Below are positions 58,001-64,000 of a DNA stretch of 64,000 nucleotides, one piece after another. A program made the position numbers and the translations under genes. The notes under the pieces were generated by a model. The model was not told the DNA's origin. It searched no databases and saw only the letters and a list, made by a program, of their open reading frames with translations. Source of the DNA: Paratinospora sagittata (taxonomy: Eukaryota > Streptophyta > Magnoliopsida > Ranunculales > Menispermaceae); the NCBI GenBank assembly GCA_035771175.1, contig CM069596.1, forward strand, positions 12,853,001-12,917,000, given 5' to 3'. Each line of letters opens with the position of its first letter. Position 1 is the first letter of the stretch.

Positions 58001-59726
58001 CTGCTATCTGAACGCCTAAGTCCTTTACATTTACTGGCTTTATACTAGCCAACATCCCTATCTCTGCATTAGTGGCCATCCTGCCTCGAGTGGGAGAATT
58101 TAAAGAAGTCTTGCCACTATAAATAAATGCGGGTTGTCCTGGTATTTGAAAGACTACTTTCTTATCAAAGCAGTCCACATGGGCATGATAGGCAGCCAAC
58201 CAATCCATACCCAGTATAGCATCGAATTCCAGAAATTCTAAAACCCTAAGATTCACAATCATTTCATGATCTGCATATTTAACCACACACTTTTCACACA
58301 ACATATTGGGGTAGATTCGGTCTCCTGCTGCAGTACTCAGAACCAACGGTGTACTAATCCTAACAGGAGTTAAATGCAACCTATCTACCATGTGGCCAGC
58401 AATAAATGACAAGGTGGATCCAGCATCAATTAACACATACATCATAGTGTCGCAAATAGAAATCATACCTTCCACCAAGTTCTTGTTCGCCTCTGGATCT
58501 GGCTCGGTAACAGCCCTGGCTTGCTCTCTGACAAGCGTGGGAATAGGAACAGTAGCAGATGGATTTGTTGGAGTCTGCGGGGCTGACTGCAAAGGACACC
58601 GGTACGCTTTATGTCCCTTGTTCCCACATCGAAAGCATGTGAAAAGAGGACGATATGTAGATGAAGCTGTCTGCGACGCAGTGCCTGGCATGGAACGTCA
58701 ACCACTCTGACTGCCTGGTCCCCTATGCGGCCATGGTGCCCGAACCGACGATCCCTGTGTCAGTGGCCTCGTAACAGACTGTGATATTCTGCCTGCCGGT
58801 GGTGGTAGCGTTACTGTTGGAGGAGTAACTGGAATCATAGCAGTAGGCCTCTCAACTATCTTTGCCTTTTTCTGTTCACCCCACCAGTTTCTGTCCCATC
58901 TCTGCTTTCTCGGACTCTGATAAGATACCTGCTGCTCTATACCTGCCTGTGATGTGGGCATTGCCCGTGGTGGCTTATTTTTCATCTCTACTGTCTCATA
59001 ATCCAGTGCCTGTCGCACTGCCTGATCATAAGTTTGAACACCAGCAAGAGCTAAACCTTTCTGGATTGGATCATTAAATCCTTCCCTGAGCCTCTTCATT
59101 CGCATCAGATCTGTTTGTACCATCTCAGGGGCAAACAAGGCTAATCTATTGAACTCATATTCATATTCTCTCACAGACATGTTTCCTTGTTGTAATTCTA
59201 TAAATTGTTTATGCCTTTTGTCAACCTCAGACGGGGGATAGTATGTCTTGTAGAAGACTTCTTTAAATTGATCCCAAGTATCTATGGGTCCCTGAGCTCG
59301 GCTTATTGTTTGCCACCATCTCTCAACCTTACTCGAAAATTTAAATCGAGCAAGTTTAATCTTGTCCCTATCCAGTGCATGCATGTCCTCAAATATAACT
59401 TCGATCCTCAGAAGCCAATCCTCAGCAACCTCTAACTCTAGACTGCCATCAAACATAGGCGGCTCACGTCTTTTAAATGCTTTCATCACATCTTCATATC
59501 TGCGAGTCTCATCTATATCCTCATGAGTCTCTACTATCTCCTGCACTGGCACAGGTTGTTCTCCAGATGCACCCGCACAACTGGCACCAACCTCGGGTAC
59601 TACAGGTGCTGGAGGCCCTTGATTATCTTGAAGGCGTGTCAACATACGCATCATCTCAGCATTTTGTCTTTGCTGAGCTATCATCAATTCTTCCAATTTC
59701 GTCAACCTTTCTTCTTGTGGGTCCAT
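55071..59726 (-). pseudogene. Gypsy gag-pol polyprotein, one frame with three nonsense codons
   Basis: A single frame of 1551 codons from MDPQEERLTKLEE (59726) to the TGA at 55071, broken only by in-frame stops at 58695-58697 (TGA), 56508-56513 (TAA) and 55152-55154 (TGA). Domains: retrotransposon gag (about 100-250; VERWWQTISRA, MSVREYEYEFNRLA); zinc knuckle [14 protein letters not shown] (about 364-377); aspartic protease with [13 protein letters not shown] with [11 protein letters not shown] and catalytic FIDD; RNase H with [10 protein letters not shown]; integrase with the HHCC finger, MDFITGLP, VSDRDPRF and HPQTDGQTERV (D-D-E); and a C-terminal chromodomain-like region (SPRFIGPFKI to EDWMRE). 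The stops fit C-to-T or G-to-A changes. Confidence 0.95.
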
Positions 59727-59880
59727 TTCAATCTGTCATTCACAGAGATTGAAACATACATAAGTTAGACAATCTGATTATTAAGTCTTTATACGATACT
59801 TTATGTACCCGTACATATACCCTACAAACAAACATAATATAATAAAACTTTTAATCTTTTAGGCTTTTAATCCTAAACGT

Positions 59881-59893
59881 GGCTCTGATACCA
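59881..59893 (-). other. Primer-binding site of the gypsy element
   Basis: ggctctgatacca on the plus strand, four bases from the LTR edge; it matches initiator tRNA-Met priming used by chromoviruses. Confidence 0.85.
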
Positions 59894-59897
59894 ATAT

Positions 59898-61886
59898 TGT
59901 CATGACGCCCCTGACGTAGGCTGACGTCATGACCGGCACAATGTACTATACACTGTACATACCCGTATACAGTATACAATACACTGTAAGCCTTCACGTA
60001 CTCTCACAATTTATCCCAAACTTACAGAATTTTTTTTTTTTTTTTATACAACAAATCAAATTCAATATAAATCTCTATCATCATTTCATTCACTTCACAA
60101 ATTAAAGTCTCATCTGATAAATATCTATGATCATCTCATTTCATCAGATAGTATTACCACACAACCCATCTAGATGATATTACATATATATATATTGTGT
60201 GATAATTATACATATCAAAATAATAATATTTCCTCCATGTATACGTGCACGTACCAGACGAAGGTTCACGTGATTATCACTCACGGATTTTTCCTTTTCC
60301 CTTCGACTCAATACCTGAAATGTTGGAGGAAATGGGGTGAGCAAACAACAGCTCAGTGAATATAGTTCTTGAGATGGCAATTATATACATTTAGAGAAAT
60401 ATGACATTTAAAATTATTTCAAACACTTATTCAACACATGCATCATTCAATGAATATATTGTACATGTCAACATCATAAATTTCATGATTTTCAATAACA
60501 TAATGCACAATCCCCCTCCTCCGCAAGGCAAGAGAGCGGGTCTAACCCTTGTATGGTCGTACAAGGTAGACACAACTTCTCATGACCCAATTCACTAACA
60601 CCATGCACAATCTCCCTCCTCCGCAAGGCACGAGAGCGGGTCTAACCGTTGTATGGCCGTTACAAGGTAGCCACAACATCTCATTACCCAATTAACAGTC
60701 ATTTCAAGGATCGCAACCCTTGTTAGGACAGACCTAACGAAATGACAATGAGGAATCGCAAAGCCTCATCATTACAAACTCCAATGCTAAAATCAGTTTA
60801 CATGATCCATAAAACTCAATGCCTTATATATAAAATCACATGCGTACAATCAAACAGTTTATATGCGTACAATGCCATACAAGAACCAAATCAAGAAAAC
60901 TATACTCACAGTGGTTACACGGGTTTTCAACGTCAACCTCTAAAATCAAGCAACAATGTTGCTTCCTCAATGTCCTTAAGCTCTCAATTTAAACACTGAA
61001 ATGACCATAGATTATCATGAGAATCATCATTTACCATATCGGTAGCTACTAAAACATCAAATCACTATTTACAATTCACTATTTACTTTCACTATTCACT
61101 ATTCATTTTTACTATTCATCCGAAAGATGCAAATTGTATTAAAATTGTCCAACGGCTCCAAAAATCATAAAATTGAATCTAACCACATATTCGGGTTTCT
61201 AACAGTCCAGGGAGCATTTTCTACCATTCTAGCGGAGTTTCATTCACGTTGGGTCAAAACCCCAATTCTTGAAAACACCGTAAAACGGCTCCTACAACAA
61301 AATTTACTCCGCTAGAAACGTTACATCTAGCTTAGATAGTAATTTTATGACGAAAAATAACAAAAATAGCTTACCACAAGTTCGAATCTCCGCCGTTTCC
61401 CCTTCTTTCTTCCTTCCTTTCTTTCTTTTCTCTCTGTCTGCCCGTTCATCTTCCTTTCTGCTTCTGCAACTCCTTTCTCATTTCATTTCATTTTTTTGTT
61501 TTTTATTTTATTTTTATTTATTTTGTTTTTTTTTATTCTAGTTGCATCCCACGTTGGATGCAACTAGAATATTTTATTTTTTTTTATTTTATTATTTTTA
61601 TTTTATTTAGATTTATATTTACAAATGATTTCATGCACCGTGACTCCCTTTATTAACTAACTCCTCCATCAAATTTCATTAAATTCATTCAATCATAATC
61701 AAATCCACATTTTTATTAACCAACCCCATAAATTAATCAATTTAATTCAACTCCATCTCATAATTTTATTTATTTACTAATCATACACGCGTATATTTAG
61801 CGCATACGTATAAAATATGTGTATTATACATCTCGATATATGCGTACTTCAATGTATGTATTTAATTCAAATTACGGAGTGTTACA
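59898..61886 (-). repeat. 5' LTR of the gypsy element (1989 bp)
   Basis: A near-identical partner of 52902-55011, ending GGAGTGTTACA. It has a shorter TTCACTA microsatellite and the same 36-bp hairpin at 61535-61570. Confidence 0.93.
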
Positions 61887-62016
61887 GTCCTCACATTTCC
61901 TATTCATGGATCATAGTCAATCTTATTCCCATAGGACGGCTTCTCATGCCAGTGACCTACTGAATAGATCCAAGGACATGCTCCATTTCTAAAATCATTT
62001 CATGCATTTAAAAACA

Positions 62017-63362
62017 CTTGGTAGAAGAAATTGAACCCATGACACCACAAAAGTAATACCTACCTCCCACTTCATTCTATTCAACCAGCTCCGACAATAC
62101 ACGAATATGACTACAATTGTTGGTATGTATGCATATATTTACGCATACATATACAAACATTGATTATTATTTCAGTAATTTATTACTATCAAACATATAA
62201 TCTTCTCTTGTTGTAGGCATAATTGTTGTTGTCATTAATATACACGCGCCAAGACAAATCCATACAAGAAATGACCTAGCTACCCTCCAAGAAATAACCT
62301 TGACGGTACAGGAGTTCATTGCAAACTTATACCATACTTATAACTTATTCCTCTTTAAACAAATATTTAATGATATCTTAGTCGCTTTTTTAGTATGAAG
62401 CCCATGACATTAACCACGTGGGATCAATTTGTGGAAGATAATGCTTCTGTCATATCCAATTAATGGAAACCAAACCGGTCCTTATTGGTAGAAGACTAAA
62501 AGTTGTTTCTTACAATGGTATACATAACTTATGTAATATATAAACATACACACACGTACATTATCTCACTACAAAAAATAAGTATTTAACAACATAACAA
62601 ATATTTTGAAAAGAATGTCATTAAATATTAAAAGTTTTGAGTTTATCTAAAAAAATATTATTTATTTCAAAATTTACTACATGTGATTTTGTTTCCTTAA
62701 AAAATTTTGATTTAAAAATAACGTTAATTTTTCAATACTAAGATATTATTTGTTTTCAAATCTTATTAATATTTTAAAAAATCTCATACAATTTTTTAAT
62801 AATATTTTAAATTTTATATAATAAAATAATAAAAAATTGTGTTTCCTTTTTAGTAATATTAAATAGTATATTTTAATTATAAAGTTTTAATTATTTTAAT
62901 AACATTTTTTTTTAAATATAGTCAAAACTTCTAAATATTTAATGACATTTTTTGTAATGTATATATATAACAACACATGCATTTAAACATACCATAATAT
63001 TAAATAATTTATTTCTTGATTCAATATGCTAACAAGTAACAATAACCATCTATATTCTTCTTATAGGCATATCATTGTCAACAAAACCCTACAATTCATC
63101 TCTAATTAATCTAACATCCCTGAAGTCGCATCACTACGAGATTGGTATATTATCAAATTTTACATAATATAAAACACATAATTTCTTATATTTTTTTTTT
63201 CATGTATTGATATTATACTCCACAGGTGTTATGCAAATCGAGTCAAACTAAATCAAATGATGACAAATAAAATATATCTTGTTGTTGCTTCTAACTTGGC
63301 TCCACTGTCAGTCGATAACATGACAGATATTAGTGTTGTCAATAATATATTCAATTATGTCG
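62017..63362 (+). pseudogene. RPA70-like (replication protein A, OB-fold) pseudogene, five exon relics
   Basis: Exon relics with GT-AG borders: about 62017-62122, 62217-62305, 62401-62517, 63067-63144, 63226-63362. Reading: HFILFNQL..YTNMTTIVG; IIVVVINIHAPRQI..LATLQEITLT; PMTLTTWDQFVEDNASVI; TKPVLIGRRLKVVSYNG; ISLSTKPY..LIN; IPEVASLRDW; CYANRVKLNQ..DMTDIS-like tail. Motif order (VG/DVIG, TLTTWDQF, GRRLKV..YNG, ISLST, PE...LR.W) is that of the ssDNA-binding OB folds of plant RPA1/RPA70-like proteins. One frameshift in exon 3 and one in exon 4 break it, and the N-terminal part is absent next to the gypsy LTR. Plants have many RPA-like copies, some carried by Helitrons. I see no Helitron end here. 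Exon starts are approximate. Confidence 0.68.
62567..62959. mobile_element. CACTA-like MITE in an intron of the RPA70-like pseudogene
   Basis: Ends CACTACAAAAAATAAGTA and, in reverse complement, CATTACAAAAAATGTCATTA, with a further shared inner block TGTCATTAAATATT..AAGTTTTGA. CACTACAAAAA is the signature start of plant CACTA elements. The 3-bp flanks TCT and TAT agree at two of three positions. No coding region. Confidence 0.65.
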
Positions 63363-63411
63363 GTTATTAAATAATTAAATATTTATTTTTATGTATAATA
63401 ACATATTATTA

Positions 63412-64000
63412 GGAGTAGTATAAGAAGGGATGGCTAAGCCAATAGCCTTAATGAGTATTTCTCTTCCACCCTAAGAAAGAAGGTGTTTTTCCCAACCAAG
63501 ATTTCTTGAATTTAATTTCTAATGAAGATCGTAGAAAGCAATTCTTTTGAATCTGCTAAAGTCCACCACCAAGCCCAAGTACTTTCCCAAATAATCCTTC
63601 GAGCCTATGTTGAGAAGGTCTTCTAATTCCCTTCGACGATCTTGGCGAACTTTATGGCTGAACAATATATTGCTTTTTTGAATATTAATAGCCTGGCCGG
63701 AAGCTTTAGAGTATTGTGGTAAGACATATAACAACCCTTGGAAGTCAGCCTTTTTTGCCCTACAGAATAACTAAACATCATCTGCAAAAAAGAGATGAGA
63801 TATAATCGGGGCCCATTAGGAAATTGGAAACCATGAATTAGGCCAAGCTCCACAACTTGATTAAATAGATATGAGAAACCTTCAGCACATATTATAAGCA
63901 ATAGGGGGGAGAGAGGATCCCCTCGGCGAATACCTCTGAATGGGTGATAAGTTTTAAAAAGTTCTCCATTTATTTTGATTTAATAAGTCATAGTGGAAAT
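63412..64000 (-). mobile_element. LINE reverse-transcriptase remnant, runs off the window
   Basis: Minus-strand pieces: IICAEGFSYLFNQ near 63880 and GLIHGFQF near 63840, with the catalytic FADD region degraded to LQMMFSY near 63785; then GQAINIQKSNILFSH, LGKYLGL and, in another frame near 63440-63500, GREILIKAIGLAIPSY. This is the palm-to-thumb order of plant L1 reverse transcriptase. Frameshifts and the damaged catalytic box show it is dead. It follows the RPA70-like pseudogene on the opposite strand. Confidence 0.75.

Larger units (their letters stand above)
52575..61886 (-). mobile_element. Ty3/gypsy chromovirus, partial tandem (int fragment-LTR-int-LTR)
   Basis: Complete LTRs lie at 52902-55011 and 59898-61886, with a gag-pol of 1551 codons between them on the minus strand. 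Left of the left LTR a further 327 bases (52575-52901) repeat the PBS, leader and first ~50 gag codons found at 59575-59897. The locus is therefore an internal fragment, LTR, full internal region and LTR. LTRs differ by a small number of substitutions plus one microsatellite indel, so the insertion is young. No outer target duplication is visible because the left end is truncated. Confidence 0.9.

Overview
This is a TE-saturated stretch of a plant nuclear genome, almost certainly a eudicot. The base composition is AT-rich. Genes carry many short exons with GT-AG introns. Most of the DNA belongs to typical plant Ty1/copia, Ty3/gypsy, LINE, MULE, hAT, Tourist and CACTA-like elements. I cannot name the species. 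I see no tRNA, rRNA, CRISPR or bacterial-type operon.

One ordinary host gene is well supported: a 14-exon plus-strand gene at 28564-45767. It encodes a plastid-targeted protein of about 717 residues with two S1 RNA-binding domains, resembling Arabidopsis SDP (At1g12800, by recollection). All exon phases join without a stop. Its intron 11 is about 11.2 kb and is filled with nested transposons. A second host-type gene is a broken, spliced RPA70-like (OB-fold) pseudogene at about 62017-63362.

Layout, part 1. 1-926 is the 5' end of a minus-strand copia element: gag start, leader, PBS and LTR. 960-3650 is a minus-strand LINE interrupted by an ACCCAACCC-rich repeat. 4330-4690 is a plus-strand LINE RNase H relic. 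4814-11368 is a minus-strand copia element with TSD TCCAA, itself split in gag by a solo LTR (9154-10527, TSD GCTAC). 11560-14170 is an LTR split by a gypsy-type solo LTR (12059-14113). 14524-14637 is a striking hairpin.

Layout, part 2. 15624-18661 is a MULE carrying a truncated transposase and a convergent plant-mobile-domain pseudogene. 18862-26886 is a large LTR element with a Transposase_32-like ORF and an embedded gypsy solo LTR. 27013-28352 is a non-autonomous MULE with a perfect 9-bp TSD, ending 211 bp before the SDP-like start codon. 28564-45767 is the SDP-like gene. Its intron 11 holds a complete copia element (32862-39048, TSD AAAGT) with a hAT-like insertion (34666-35858), a copia remnant with a triplicated LTR/PBS segment, a LINE piece, a hAT fragment and a hAT MITE.

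Layout, part 3. 46891-47179 is a Tourist-like MITE. 47403-48079 is a copia 3' end. 48502-49983 is a second full hAT-like copy with a nested MITE. 52575-61886 is a young gypsy chromovirus with an extra LTR-adjacent gag fragment, i.e. a partial tandem. After the RPA70-like pseudogene the window ends inside another LINE.

No undescribed molecular system stands out. The most informative content is the nested insertion chronology, two families of plant mobile genes carried by transposons (PMD and Transposase_32), and repeated palindromic motifs shared between unrelated elements.
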